Shown here: piece by piece, positions 24,019 through 32,821 of the stretch
Layout of the letters: every line of letters begins with the position of its first letter
Numbering within the stretch: position 1 is the first letter of the stretch
Source of the DNA: CAZRHR01 sp964599915
GTDB lineage: Bacteria > Bacteroidota > Bacteroidia > CAIKAF01
Direction of reading: 5' to 3'
Assembly: GCA_964599915.1 (NCBI GenBank)
Contig: CAZRHR010000002.1
Coordinates: forward strand, 1-64,000
Length of the DNA stretch: 64,000 bases
The notes under the pieces: generated by a model
What the model was told of the DNA's origin: nothing
What the model saw: the letters and a program-made list of their open reading frames with translations, nothing else
The model's database searches: none
Position numbers and translations under genes: made by a program

Positions 24019-25104
24019 TTACAAAAACTTATCTCCCAAAGTCAGCTTGATGTCATTGAGATAGTTTTTTATCTCCTGCTCGTCCTGCTTGCGGCATACC
24101 AACAACATGTTTTCCGACTCTGCCACAATCATGTCGGAAAGGCCTTGAAGCACTACGAGGCGTTTACCTTGCAGGTGAATCATGCAATCTTTGGTATCAT
24201 AAACCAAAATGGGCTGTCCGGCAATGGCGTTTTGGTGCTCATCTTTGGGCAATTGTTCATATAAAGAACCCCAAGTGCCTAAGTCACTCCAGCCAAAGTC
24301 GGCCATAAGCATGGCCACATTGGTAGCTTTTTCCATGATTCCGTAATCTACGGAGATGTTGCGCACCATGGTGTATACCTGACGAAGTTTATCCTTGGCT
24401 TTAGGTGTTTCCCATACGGTTTCCATTTCCTGAAACAAGGCCGCTTCTTCGGGCAAATACTGCTGAAATGCCTGAATAAAATCGGATGCTTTCCAAATAA
24501 AATTTCCGGAATTCCAGAAGAATTCACCCGTACTTAAAAAAGTTTCTGCCAACTCACGGTTGGGTTTTTCGGTAAAGGTTTTCACCTTCCGCACTTTGGG
24601 ATGCTGAGGCACCGGCTTGGGTTCAAACTGTATGTACCCATATCCTGTGTCCGGCCTATGGGGCTTAACGCCCAAGGTCAGCAACATGGGTTGTTGGTTC
24701 ACAAAATCCAAACCTTCCTTTAAGATTTGGGCAAAGGCATCTTCTCGTAAAATAAGATGATCCGCCGCGGCCACGACCAAGCAAGCATTGGGATCGGAAT
24801 GATGAATGCGATAGGCGGCGAAGGCTGCACAGGGTGCCGTATTTTTACGTGCGGGCTCGGCTAAAATATGGGCTGAAGAAAGTTGAGGAAGCTGTTCGGC
24901 GACCAAATGAGCATAATCCTCGTTAGTAACCACCCAAATATTTTCTTCGGGGCAAACCATGGCCATGCGCCTATACGTGGCTTGCAGCAAGGTTTCGCCC
25001 GTTCCTAAAATATCCAGAAACTGCTTGGGCAAATCTTTCCGTGACATCGGCCAGAACCGACTTCCCACTCCACCGGCCATAATCACGGCATGATAATGTT
25101 GCAT
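24019..25104 (-). CDS. manC: Mannose-1-phosphate guanylyltransferase
   Basis: 361 aa. It makes GDP-mannose from mannose 1-phosphate and GTP for surface polysaccharides or glycolipids. Nucleotidyltransferase signature M-A-G-G-V-G-S-R-F-W-P near 8-18 followed by P-K-Q-F-L; A-A-D-H near 110; F-W-N-S-G-N-F-I-W near 205; and S-V-D-Y-G-I-M-E-K near 255. The C-terminal isomerase (cupin) domain of bifunctional enzymes is absent. The start at 25104 is set by the motif position and by a perfect promoter 21 bases upstream; an earlier start at 25155 would precede the transcript. Confidence 0.92.
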   Translation of the reverse strand: MQHYHAVIMAGGVGSRFWPMSRKDLPKQFLDILGTGETLLQATYRRMAMVCPEENIWVVTNEDYAHLVAEQLPQLSSAHILAEPARKNTAPCAAFAAYRIHHSDPNACLVVAAADHLILREDAFAQILKEGLDFVNQQPMLLTLGVKPHRPDTGYGYIQFEPKPVPQHPKVRKVKTFTEKPNRELAETFLSTGEFFWNSGNFIWKASDFIQAFQQYLPEEAALFQEMETVWETPKAKDKLRQVYTMVRNISVDYGIMEKATNVAMLMADFGWSDLGTWGSLYEQLPKDEHQNAIAGQPILVYDTKDCMIHLQGKRLVVLQGLSDMIVAESENMLLVCRKQDEQEIKNYLNDIKLTLGDKFL

Positions 25105-25124
25105 GGCAATCAGGTATTGAGGTA

Positions 25125-25155
25125 CAAACTTACATAACGCTACCACATTTCCCAA
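25125..25155 (-). promoter_or_regulatory. Promoter of manC
   Basis: On the minus strand TTG (25155-25153), 20 bases, TAAGTTTG (25132-25125): a full -7 match with correct spacing. Transcription would start near 25118, leaving a leader of about 14 bases before the ATG at 25104. Confidence 0.72.
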
Positions 25156-25185
25156 CCCGGTGTAAGGTTCTTATCTAAAGAAGGG

Positions 25186-26187
25186 TTAACAAGGCGTGAC
25201 CCAAATCTGGGAAGAGACCAAAAATAGGCCTCCCGTTTTCATTTCTTCCATAAGCACGCGGGTTCTTCTTTTCTCTCGCTTTTTATACACTTTATCTTTA
25301 TACATAAAGTGACTTCCTACGGGTAAAAGTTCCAAACACTGCATTCCCGTCGGCCCTGTGATGGGTACAGATTCACTTTGGGCCAATGGGGTAACTTTTA
25401 GCGTCGGCGTAATTAAAAATACTTTTCCTGTGGCGGGTTCTGCGCAGGATACTTTGGCTTGGTGCATACCGGCCCTCACCATAATGCGACCATCCGGAAG
25501 CCTAAATGCGGCGCCTTGAGGGAGTTCGCCAATGGCCAAAGGGCCTTGCGTTTGTTCTGCAGGAAAGGCATTGGGGGCTTGGGCTGGCGTGGCCTCCATG
25601 ATGGCCGGCACCAAAAAAACCTTACCCGATGGATGAGCAATACATTCAAAACGTGTGCGGCGACGGCGTCCCCGTTGAAACAATCGACCATCTTTCAAAG
25701 TAAACCACTGTCCTTCATTTACTTCTTCCACCAAAAGTCCGGGTTGCGCATTGAATTGGCGCAAGGCACGATACAATTCCGGGTCGGCGCAAGTAGAGGC
25801 GCCCGGAGCAGTCACATGCGTCACCACTGCCATGGCCAAATCGTCTGGAAAAATGTTTTGCTCCAACCAATGGGCTAAAAGTCTTGCATACACAGCCTTC
25901 CATTCGCCGCCATGGGGCAAAACCTTGTTTTGGTATTTTTCCCAAACAAATAAATGGGCCATTTCGTGGGTAAGTGTCACCAAAAAGGCAAATGGATTTA
26001 GGTCAGCATTAATGGAAATTTCATGCTTTCCGCTCAACTGTGGGGGGCGATAATCTCCCAACTTGGTCTTCCGGGATTTGGCAATTTTCAAACGAACACG
26101 ATGGGTCACCAACCAGTCGGTCACTACCGGAATGGCTTGTTCCGGAATATAATGTGCCAATTTGCGGGCCAATTCGTCTTTGGTCAT
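25186..26187 (-). CDS. SprT-like metallopeptidase with three C-terminal repeats
   Basis: 333 aa. The N-terminal SprT-like domain (about 1-125) has the zinc motif H-E-M-A-H near 73 and the downstream H-G-G-E-W-K, as in Spartan/SprT proteins. The rest is made of three copies of a roughly 45-residue module, at about 155-200, 215-262 and 280-333, each with [G-x-x-F] then K/P-D-G-R or K-D-K, a basic stretch, and G-K-V-F-L-[VI] or G-G-L-F-L-V followed by x-V/A-T-P. Related proteins I recall are near 200 aa with a single such module, so the triplication looks unusual. Divergent from phoH. Substrate unknown. Confidence 0.8.
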   Translation of the reverse strand: MTKDELARKLAHYIPEQAIPVVTDWLVTHRVRLKIAKSRKTKLGDYRPPQLSGKHEISINADLNPFAFLVTLTHEMAHLFVWEKYQNKVLPHGGEWKAVYARLLAHWLEQNIFPDDLAMAVVTHVTAPGASTCADPELYRALRQFNAQPGLLVEEVNEGQWFTLKDGRLFQRGRRRRTRFECIAHPSGKVFLVPAIMEATPAQAPNAFPAEQTQGPLAIGELPQGAAFRLPDGRIMVRAGMHQAKVSCAEPATGKVFLITPTLKVTPLAQSESVPITGPTGMQCLELLPVGSHFMYKDKVYKKREKRRTRVLMEEMKTGGLFLVSSQIWVTPC

Positions 26188-26290
26188 GAAAAAAGGAAGG
26201 CAGTTTTAAGCCGTGAAAAATACTAAAAAGGAAGGCGCGGCTAAAAGAAAACGCTAAAAAAAGAGTTGTAACTTGTAACAAACTTCTCCG

Positions 26291-27637
26291 ATGCCAAGAA
26301 CCAAGAAAAGCGCTCCGGCAACCCCAAAAATCTTTGTGCTGGACACCTCCGTCATCCTTTACAACCACACCGCTTTAACCAGTTTCGATGCCCATGACGT
26401 GGTGATTCCCATTCCCGTCCTTGAAGAACTGGACCATTTCAAAAAAGGAAATGACATCATTAATTTCGAAGCTAGGGCCTTTATCCGTACGCTAGATAAT
26501 TACTCCGAAGGGCGCCCTTTAACCGATTGGATTCCGCTGAACGGCAAAGACAAAGGGCAATTTAAGGTGGCACTTGACGGTGAAACCACCCCCGATGCCT
26601 GTCAAGTTTTTGGAGAAGACAAACCGGATCACCGGATTTTAAATGCTGCGCTTCGACTGCGCAGTGAACATCCTGAGCGTAAAGTAGTTCTGGTTTCTAA
26701 AGATGTAAACCTTCGCATCAAAGCGCGGGCATTGGATTTACAGGCCGAAGATTTTGAAACAGGTAAAATTAAACATGTCGATACCCTATACGATGGTAAG
26801 ACAACGGTAGAAGGCGTTTCCGCCGTGCTCATTGAACAAATTTACCAAGAAGGGTTTGCAGGTTGGAAGGAACTGTTTAAAGAAGAGCCCATTCCACACC
26901 ATTATTTTATTTTAAAGAACAGCAAATCCTCCGTCCTTTGCTATTACAATCCTTTGAGCGGTTTGTTGGAACGGGTAGAAAAAACATCGGCCTTTCAGAT
27001 CAAGCCACGAAATGCGGAACAGGTGTTCGCCCTGCATGCCTTGATGAACCCTGAGGTACAATTGGTGACCATTCAAGGCGTGGCAGGTACTGGAAAAACC
27101 TTATTGGCCCTAGCAGCGGCCTTGGAACAGCGACGGAATTTCCGCCAAATCTATTTGGCCCGTCCCATTGTTCCCCTCAGCAACAAAGACCTTGGCTATT
27201 TACCCGGAGACATAAAATCCAAGCTCAATCCCTACATGGAGCCGCTTTTCGATAACCTCAAATTCATACAATCCGGCTTCGAGGAAAAGGAAAAAGATGG
27301 AAAGAAAATCTCAGAAATGCTGGAAAATGAAAAATTGGTCATCACGCCACTCGCCTATATCCGAGGCAGAAGTTTGTCCCATATCTTTTTTATTGTGGAT
27401 GAAGCCCAAAACCTCACCCCGCATGAAGTAAAAACCATCATTACACGTGCAGGAGAAGGCACCAAAATCATATTTTGTGGTGACATTTACCAAATTGATA
27501 CGCCTTATTTAGACGCCCAATCCAATGGACTTTCCTACCTCATTGATAAAATGCACCGCCATCCCATCCACGCACATATCACACTGGAAAAGGGCGAACG
27601 CAGCGAACTTGCCAATGTAGCCAATCAACTCCTGTAA
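26291..27637 (+). CDS. PhoH family ATPase with PIN domain (PhoH2)
   Basis: 448 aa. An N-terminal PIN ribonuclease domain (about 12-150) begins F-V-L-D-T-S-V-I-L and carries acidic residues at L-E-E-L-D and further D's. The PhoH ATPase domain (about 240-448) has Walker A G-V-A-G-T-G-K-T-L near 265, Walker B I-V-D-E-A-Q-N near 366 and R-G-x-S-x-x-H before it. Such fusions (PhoH2) are described as RNA helicase-ribonucleases and are sometimes paired with an antitoxin-like gene; none is visible here. Confidence 0.92.
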   Translation: MPRTKKSAPATPKIFVLDTSVILYNHTALTSFDAHDVVIPIPVLEELDHFKKGNDIINFEARAFIRTLDNYSEGRPLTDWIPLNGKDKGQFKVALDGETTPDACQVFGEDKPDHRILNAALRLRSEHPERKVVLVSKDVNLRIKARALDLQAEDFETGKIKHVDTLYDGKTTVEGVSAVLIEQIYQEGFAGWKELFKEEPIPHHYFILKNSKSSVLCYYNPLSGLLERVEKTSAFQIKPRNAEQVFALHALMNPEVQLVTIQGVAGTGKTLLALAAALEQRRNFRQIYLARPIVPLSNKDLGYLPGDIKSKLNPYMEPLFDNLKFIQSGFEEKEKDGKKISEMLENEKLVITPLAYIRGRSLSHIFFIVDEAQNLTPHEVKTIITRAGEGTKIIFCGDIYQIDTPYLDAQSNGLSYLIDKMHRHPIHAHITLEKGERSELANVANQLL

Positions 27638-27691
27638 AATGGAAAAACTGCCAAACTTGGAGATTCCATTCATAATCCGGTATTTTGCGAT

Positions 27692-28480
27692 ATGATACGT
27701 TGGTTCACGCTGCTCTTTTTCGCAGCCTTTTCGCTTGGAAAGGCACAGAATTTTTCCGAAAAATTTCAATCCTACCTTCAGGTCAGGGATACCCTTCGGA
27801 TGGATACGTTGCTACACCAATGGCGAAAAGAAAGTCCTGAAGACCCAGAACGGTTTGTTTGCGCATTTAACTATCAGATGCACATGGCTTTTGTCCATTG
27901 GGAAAAGCGAAAAGACAGCCTTGTCATGTTTAAAGCATTGCCTACTTTAGACAGTGGTTTACAGCGCTTTCCAAGAAGATTAGACATGTATCTTGGAAAG
28001 GCTTATGTGTACCAGCAAATGCATTTAACCGAGCCCTTTTTACAGACTTGCCAAAGTCTGTTGGAACAGGGAAAAGCATCCAAACAAGGCTGGCAATGGA
28101 ACCATGGTCAGCCCGTAAGCCACGCAGAAGACATCATCACCCAAGCCTTCCATGAATACATGGACCAAACCGATGAAAGAACACTGCAACTAAAAATCGG
28201 AGAACTTCTTTTAAAATATTATCCAAATCATCCGCCCACCACCATTCGCGTTGCAGAGCTGCATTTTCAGGTAAAAAGTTGGGATATCGGCATTAAGCTG
28301 CTGGAAAAAGCCAGAAAAGCGCATCCGGGCCATCCTGAAATTGCCTTGCGGTTAGGCATCGCGTATGCAGAAACAGGAAAATTAAAAGAAGCTGAAAAAA
28401 TGTTCAACATGGCCATAGAATATGGATTTGGCCCTACGGCGGACGAAGCGGCAGAACGCCTCAAAAGCCTACGCCCGTGA
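27692..28480 (+). CDS. Secreted tetratricopeptide-repeat protein
   Basis: 262 aa with a signal peptide (about 1-18, ending G-K-A-Q). The body is helical; the C-terminal half has TPR units, the clearest being G-I-K-L-L-E-K-A-R-K-A-H-P-G-H-P-E and G-I-A-Y-A-E-T-G-K-L-K-E-A-E-K-M-F near 205-245. No catalytic motif. It lies between phoH and fni on the same strand. Protein-binding scaffold is the most that can be said. Confidence 0.75.
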   Translation: MIRWFTLLFFAAFSLGKAQNFSEKFQSYLQVRDTLRMDTLLHQWRKESPEDPERFVCAFNYQMHMAFVHWEKRKDSLVMFKALPTLDSGLQRFPRRLDMYLGKAYVYQQMHLTEPFLQTCQSLLEQGKASKQGWQWNHGQPVSHAEDIITQAFHEYMDQTDERTLQLKIGELLLKYYPNHPPTTIRVAELHFQVKSWDIGIKLLEKARKAHPGHPEIALRLGIAYAETGKLKEAEKMFNMAIEYGFGPTADEAAERLKSLRP

Positions 28481-28525
28481 ACAAAATGAGGATTTAACTT
28501 TTTACATCACGGGGGAAAATTCGCC

Positions 28526-29521
28526 ATGGAAGAGAGAAAAAAAGATCACATTTTACTGGCTTTCGAGTCGCAAACGGAAAAACCGAATCCGAGATTTTTA
28601 TATGAACCCTTATTTGGTGTTCATCCTACCGGAAAGGGATTGCCTCCCCTTCCCTTCCTTGGCAAAGAAATGAAGGCTCCCATTTGGATTTCCAGCATGA
28701 CCGGTGGGACGGCCATGGCGCGCACCATCAATGAAAATTTGGCACGTGCCTGCGCTGAATTTGGTTTAGGCATGGGCTTAGGTTCTTGCCGACCCTTATT
28801 GGAAAGCAACGTAAGATTTGAAGATTTCAACCTTCGTCCCATTTTAGGAAAAGATCGGCCCTTTTTTGCCAACTTGGGTGTGGCTCAAGTGGCCGAATTG
28901 GCCCGCAAAGGTCAGCTCCAAAAAATCACGGATATGGTAGGAAAATTAGAGGCAGATGGCCTCATTTTTCACATCAATCCGCTCCAAGAATGGCTGCAAC
29001 CGGAAGGCGATGTTTTCATAGAATCCGCTGCAGATACCTTAGATAAGCTATTGGCGCACGCTCAATTTCCTGTGATTGTAAAGGAAGTTGGTCAAGGCAT
29101 GGGGCCAAAAAGTTTGGCACATCTGCTTCAATTACCTTTGGCAGCCATAGATTTTGGCGCGTTTGGAGGAACCAATTTTTCAAAATTAGAATGGCTCCGG
29201 GCGCAAGACCATGAAAAGTATCATCAAAGTCCTTTTGTACACGTAGGTCACACTGCTCCGGACATGTTGGGTTTTGTGAAAGATTGTTTGGAACAAACGG
29301 GTGGTAAAACCAAGGTGCCCCACCTAATTATTTCTGGCGGAGTGAAGGATTTTCTGGAAGGTTGGGCACTTATCCAACAGGCGCCGCTTCCGGCAGTGTA
29401 TGGTCAGGCTTCTGCCTTTTTGGAGTATGCGCGAGGGGAGTATCTACATTTGTCACGCTTTGTAAAAAGCCAAGTGGATGGATTGGAAATGGCGTATCGG
29501 TTTATGCGACTAAAAGAATAA
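28526..29521 (+). CDS. fni: Type 2 isopentenyl-diphosphate delta-isomerase
   Basis: 331 aa FMN enzyme interconverting isopentenyl and dimethylallyl diphosphate, the isoprenoid building blocks. R-K-K-D-H-I near the start, S-S-M-T-G-G near 55-60 (substrate and FMN loop), G-S-C-R near 90, H-I-N-P-L-Q-E near 151, K-E-V-G-Q-G near 188, and F-G-G-T-N-F near 212 are type 2 signatures. Typical length is 330-350. It follows the TPR gene by 45 bases and converges with the aldehyde dehydrogenase gene. Confidence 0.93.
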   Translation: MEERKKDHILLAFESQTEKPNPRFLYEPLFGVHPTGKGLPPLPFLGKEMKAPIWISSMTGGTAMARTINENLARACAEFGLGMGLGSCRPLLESNVRFEDFNLRPILGKDRPFFANLGVAQVAELARKGQLQKITDMVGKLEADGLIFHINPLQEWLQPEGDVFIESAADTLDKLLAHAQFPVIVKEVGQGMGPKSLAHLLQLPLAAIDFGAFGGTNFSKLEWLRAQDHEKYHQSPFVHVGHTAPDMLGFVKDCLEQTGGKTKVPHLIISGGVKDFLEGWALIQQAPLPAVYGQASAFLEYARGEYLHLSRFVKSQVDGLEMAYRFMRLKE

Positions 29522-29574
29522 TCATTCTTTTTCAGCAACATGCCATGCCAACCCAGCGGAAAAGCTATGTAAAA

Positions 29575-31023
29575 TCAACGAGGCTTTCCCGGTTCAAGGT
29601 CTAAGCAAATATTCTTGGGTTCTGTAAAGAAACGTAAAGCTTCCCAACCGCCTTCCCGGCCTACGCCACTTGATTTCATACCTCCAAAAGGCGTACGCAG
29701 ATCGCGTACCATCCAGCAATTCACCCAAACAATGCCACATTTCACGGCGGCGGCCACACGATGAGCCCGAGATACATCGTTGGTCCAAACTTGTGCCGCC
29801 AAACCATAGGTGCTCATGTTGGCCAAGGTTACCGCTTCTTCCTCTGTGGAAAAAGGCGTAAGGGTGACCACCGGCCCGAAAATTTCCTCCTGATTGGTTC
29901 GGCAATTCATAGGCAATCCTTCAATGACCGTTGGAGCAAAGTAAAATCCACCACCATGGGCAACCGGATGGCCGCCACATAAAACGCTTCCCCCTTCCTC
30001 TTGCGCTAACTTCACATAAGCAGCCACTTTCTGCTGATGGTCTTTGGACACCAATGCCCCCATAAACGCCTCCGGGTCTGTGGGTGGTAATACTTTAATG
30101 GCTTTTACTTTGGCTACAAAATCCGCTTTAAATTTCTCAAAAATGGAGGCATGCACGAGTATGCGACTTCCACATAAGCAAATTTGACCTTGGTTGGTGA
30201 AAGCGCTACGAACCGTGGTATGTAAAGCCGCTTCATACGGCGCATCGTCAAAGATGAGGTTGGGATTTTTTCCTCCCAATTCCAATGACAACTTTTTAAA
30301 CATGGGCGCCGCTGTCGCTGCAATTTGCTTTCCTGTGGACGTTCCTCCGGTGAAACTAATGGCAGGGATGTCCGGATGAGAGACCATGGCCGCACCTACA
30401 CCAGCGCCTTCACCATGGACAATGTTCAACACCCCTTTGGGGAATTGAATGTCATCGCAAATCTTTGCCAGCAAAAAAGCGGTGTAAGGTGTCACTTCAG
30501 AAGGCTTGGCCACCACCGTGTTTCCAGCCGCAAGGGCAGGCGCAATTTTCCAGGTAAACAGATACAAGGGTAAATTCCATGGAGAAATACAACCCACCAC
30601 TCCGAGGGGTTCGCGACGCGTGTAATTGATAAACCGATCGCCTTGCAAATGGGCCTGGCTTTCAAAATGCACGATGGCGGTGGCAAAGAATTGAAAATTG
30701 GCTGCAGCCCTTGGAATATCCACAGAACGCGTCAGCCAAAGCGGCTTGCCGGTATCTAGCATTTCGGCCTGAGCCAACTCCTCCAATCGGGCTTCAATGG
30801 CTTCGGCCAACTTGGTTAACCATTTTCCCCGTGCCTCGGCAGACAAACCCGACCAACCCGGTAAAGCCGTTTTGGCAGCTTGTACGGCGGCCGACACCTC
30901 CTCTGCTCCACCATTGGCCAAGGTCGCCAAGGTTTCTCCGGTGGCAGGATTGGTCACAGGTAGAGTTTTACCTGAAACAGAAGGGGTAAATTCACCGCCG
31001 ATATAATGAAGTAAGTCAATCAT
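29575..31023 (-). CDS. Aldehyde dehydrogenase, 2-aminomuconate-semialdehyde type
   Basis: 482 aa NAD-dependent aldehyde dehydrogenase from the ATG at 31023. Catalytic features: P-W-N-L-P near 150, F-T-G-G-T-S-T-G near 225, E-L-G-G-K-N-P near 250, the active-site region G-Q-I-C-L-C-G-S near 285, and E-E-I-F-G-P-V near 385. The C-terminal P-F-G-G-M-K-S-S-G-V-G-R-E-G-G and the overall pattern resemble 2-aminomuconate or 2-hydroxymuconate semialdehyde dehydrogenases (ALDH8-like), but no other kynurenine-pathway gene is near, so the substrate is open. Eleven bases after the CobW gene. Confidence 0.88.
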   Translation of the reverse strand: MIDLLHYIGGEFTPSVSGKTLPVTNPATGETLATLANGGAEEVSAAVQAAKTALPGWSGLSAEARGKWLTKLAEAIEARLEELAQAEMLDTGKPLWLTRSVDIPRAAANFQFFATAIVHFESQAHLQGDRFINYTRREPLGVVGCISPWNLPLYLFTWKIAPALAAGNTVVAKPSEVTPYTAFLLAKICDDIQFPKGVLNIVHGEGAGVGAAMVSHPDIPAISFTGGTSTGKQIAATAAPMFKKLSLELGGKNPNLIFDDAPYEAALHTTVRSAFTNQGQICLCGSRILVHASIFEKFKADFVAKVKAIKVLPPTDPEAFMGALVSKDHQQKVAAYVKLAQEEGGSVLCGGHPVAHGGGFYFAPTVIEGLPMNCRTNQEEIFGPVVTLTPFSTEEEAVTLANMSTYGLAAQVWTNDVSRAHRVAAAVKCGIVWVNCWMVRDLRTPFGGMKSSGVGREGGWEALRFFTEPKNICLDLEPGKPR

Positions 31024-31034
31024 GGCCAAAGCAT

Positions 31035-32033
31035 TTAAGAAACATGATGGGGATGATACGCCGCTTTAAAAATTCTTTCCATGGCTTGAGGTTGTAAGCC
31101 GCGACCTATACACACAATAAGCCCCTCAGGGAAATCGGGTAAAACCTCATTTACGGGCGTAAGGGAAGTTCTATTGCCTGTGGTTTGCAACAAACAGGGC
31201 ATTTTTCCCAAAGGTTCGTCCGGCGCGACCACCCAAACAAAGCCTTTAATACGATATATCTGCTCATAATACATGACCATGGCCATGTTCAGCGTATGAA
31301 GCAATGCACGTGGATCAAAAAGGGCTTGGGGAATCAACGAAAAACTATTCATTTCGTGCGCTGCTGGAGCCGCCTGAGTCGGCAACATAAAACGTAAGGG
31401 AAATTGCAAGCGATGCTGGGGAATCACGTCCAACGGCACACGCCCCTCCGGAGCGGGATGCAAAGGCGCCAAAGGGTTAATGGACCTCAAAGTTTTCTCC
31501 AATGCTTCCGAAACACTTTCCGTAGAGCGATTTAAAATGAGTGCATCAGCCAAGGCAATTTGTCGGTGAATTTCTCCGATGTCCTTTAACCTTGCGACCA
31601 CCTGTTCTACATCAATCACGGTAACCAATGCTTGCACCTCAAAATAAGCCGCCACATCCGGCCGGATAAATAGGGCGGCCAAACTTCCCGGATCGGCAAT
31701 TCCTGTGGTTTCAATAATGATGCGTAAAGGAGGATTTTCCAATTGGGAAACATCCGCCAACACATCGAACAAAGCTTCATTCAACGAACAGCAAATACAT
31801 CCGTTGGATAATTCTTCTACCCCTTGTATGGCGCTGTACAACAACTTTCCATCAATGCCTACCTCGCCGAACTCATTTTCTATGACCAATGTTTTTTGGT
31901 CTTGAAACTGGGATAACCAATGGTTCAAAACCGTCGTCTTGCCTGCACCCAAAAAGCCACTCAGAATGATCACCGGAATGGGACGCTTTGGGGCCGTTGG
32001 TTGCGTTGATATTTCTTCTATTTGTTCCTCCAT
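31035..32033 (-). CDS. CobW/COG0523 family metal-chaperone GTPase
   Basis: 332 aa from the ATG at 32033 (a GTG lies four codons upstream). G3E GTPase domain: Walker A G-F-L-G-A-G-K-T-T near 27-35, the metal-binding C-I-C-C within G-C-I-C-C-S near 79, the E-T-T-G-I-A-D motif near 110, and N-R-S-T in the G4 position near 170. A C-terminal domain (about 230-332) lacks a His-rich tail. Members deliver zinc or cobalt to target enzymes. It precedes the aldehyde dehydrogenase on one transcript; a functional link is not evident. Confidence 0.9.
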   Translation of the reverse strand: MEEQIEEISTQPTAPKRPIPVIILSGFLGAGKTTVLNHWLSQFQDQKTLVIENEFGEVGIDGKLLYSAIQGVEELSNGCICCSLNEALFDVLADVSQLENPPLRIIIETTGIADPGSLAALFIRPDVAAYFEVQALVTVIDVEQVVARLKDIGEIHRQIALADALILNRSTESVSEALEKTLRSINPLAPLHPAPEGRVPLDVIPQHRLQFPLRFMLPTQAAPAAHEMNSFSLIPQALFDPRALLHTLNMAMVMYYEQIYRIKGFVWVVAPDEPLGKMPCLLQTTGNRTSLTPVNEVLPDFPEGLIVCIGRGLQPQAMERIFKAAYHPHHVS

Positions 32034-32089
32034 AGGGGCATACACAGCGCTGGTTTCGGGAAAAAGTGAAAGGATGATTTCCCGACACC

Positions 32090-32097
32090 CAAAGGTA
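32090..32097 (-). promoter_or_regulatory. Putative -7 element for the CobW-aldehyde dehydrogenase pair
   Basis: Minus-strand TACCTTTG fits TAnnTTTG fully, 56 bases before the CobW ATG. The -33 position reads TGGG, a weak match. Confidence 0.45.
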
Positions 32098-32169
32098 GAG
32101 TTTTAGCCTTGGATTTCCCAGACAGAAGATTACGCCGCCTTTTCTAAACTGAGGAGGACCGGAAAATCA

Positions 32170-32790
32170 TCATTTTCTCTTCTGTCTTCTTTTACTGTAA
32201 GATGCCGCATGTGAAAAAATGCCAACCCTCAAAGGGGATTTCAGCATACACTTTTGCCAAAAAGCCAAAACATACAACCACTCTACGGCTTCATCGCCAA
32301 CCGCCACACAACCCGTAGAAGAGGCTCCGCCATGGATATAAATGTCGGAACCGGGCGCATCCGGAAACGCGCGCGCCACATCCTCCGGACGAGGAAAATC
32401 TAACCTCATAGACAGATGAAACCTGCTTTCTGGATTTAACCGAATCACGGTAAACCAACCTTCCGGCATTTGCCCATCGCCTTCTTTTCGTTTTGGGCCA
32501 AGGGTTCCGGAAAAAGCGGTGAGCGGAAGGGAAAAAACAAAGACGGGTGAAAATTTTCGCTGGTGATACACAAAATATCCTTCCAGTATTCTTTCACGTT
32601 TATTGACCCAAAAAAGCCAACCGGGGTCTTTCGATTGGGGTTGAAGCGATGACAAGAGACCCAAAAGGGCCTGATGCTTTTTTTGCCATGCGTTTTTGAC
32701 CCGCTTCTTTTGAACATGGCGGTAGGGCCAAGTTTGGGTAGACAGAAAAAGAGACTGAAACCAAGAAAGGGGCATGGAAAAGGACGCCAT
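32170..32790 (-). CDS. L,D-transpeptidase-like protein (YafK type)
   Basis: 206 aa. The C-terminal two thirds carry a YkuD-type L,D-transpeptidase core: G-W-F-T-V near 118, P-G-S-D-I-Y-I-H-G-G near 146-155 and the catalytic S-T-G-C-V-A-V-G near 158-165 (His, then Cys). This is the H-G-x-x-x-S-x-G-C arrangement of YafK-like enzymes, which form or cut peptide cross-links to D-amino acids in peptidoglycan. The N-terminus is basic and shows no clear signal peptide; the start (32790 or 32775) is uncertain. It lies 31 bases after the histidine kinase gene and may be co-transcribed. Confidence 0.82.
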   Translation of the reverse strand: MASFSMPLSWFQSLFLSTQTWPYRHVQKKRVKNAWQKKHQALLGLLSSLQPQSKDPGWLFWVNKRERILEGYFVYHQRKFSPVFVFSLPLTAFSGTLGPKRKEGDGQMPEGWFTVIRLNPESRFHLSMRLDFPRPEDVARAFPDAPGSDIYIHGGASSTGCVAVGDEAVEWLYVLAFWQKCMLKSPLRVGIFSHAASYSKRRQKRK

Positions 32791-32821
32791 GTTGCAAAGT
32801 TGCCAAAAAGAAGGACAAAAC

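Noticed and set aside
23977..24264. Plus-strand frame of 95 codons across the manC 3' end
   Set aside because: It lies almost entirely antisense to manC and begins inside the broken KilA-N gene; no family features.
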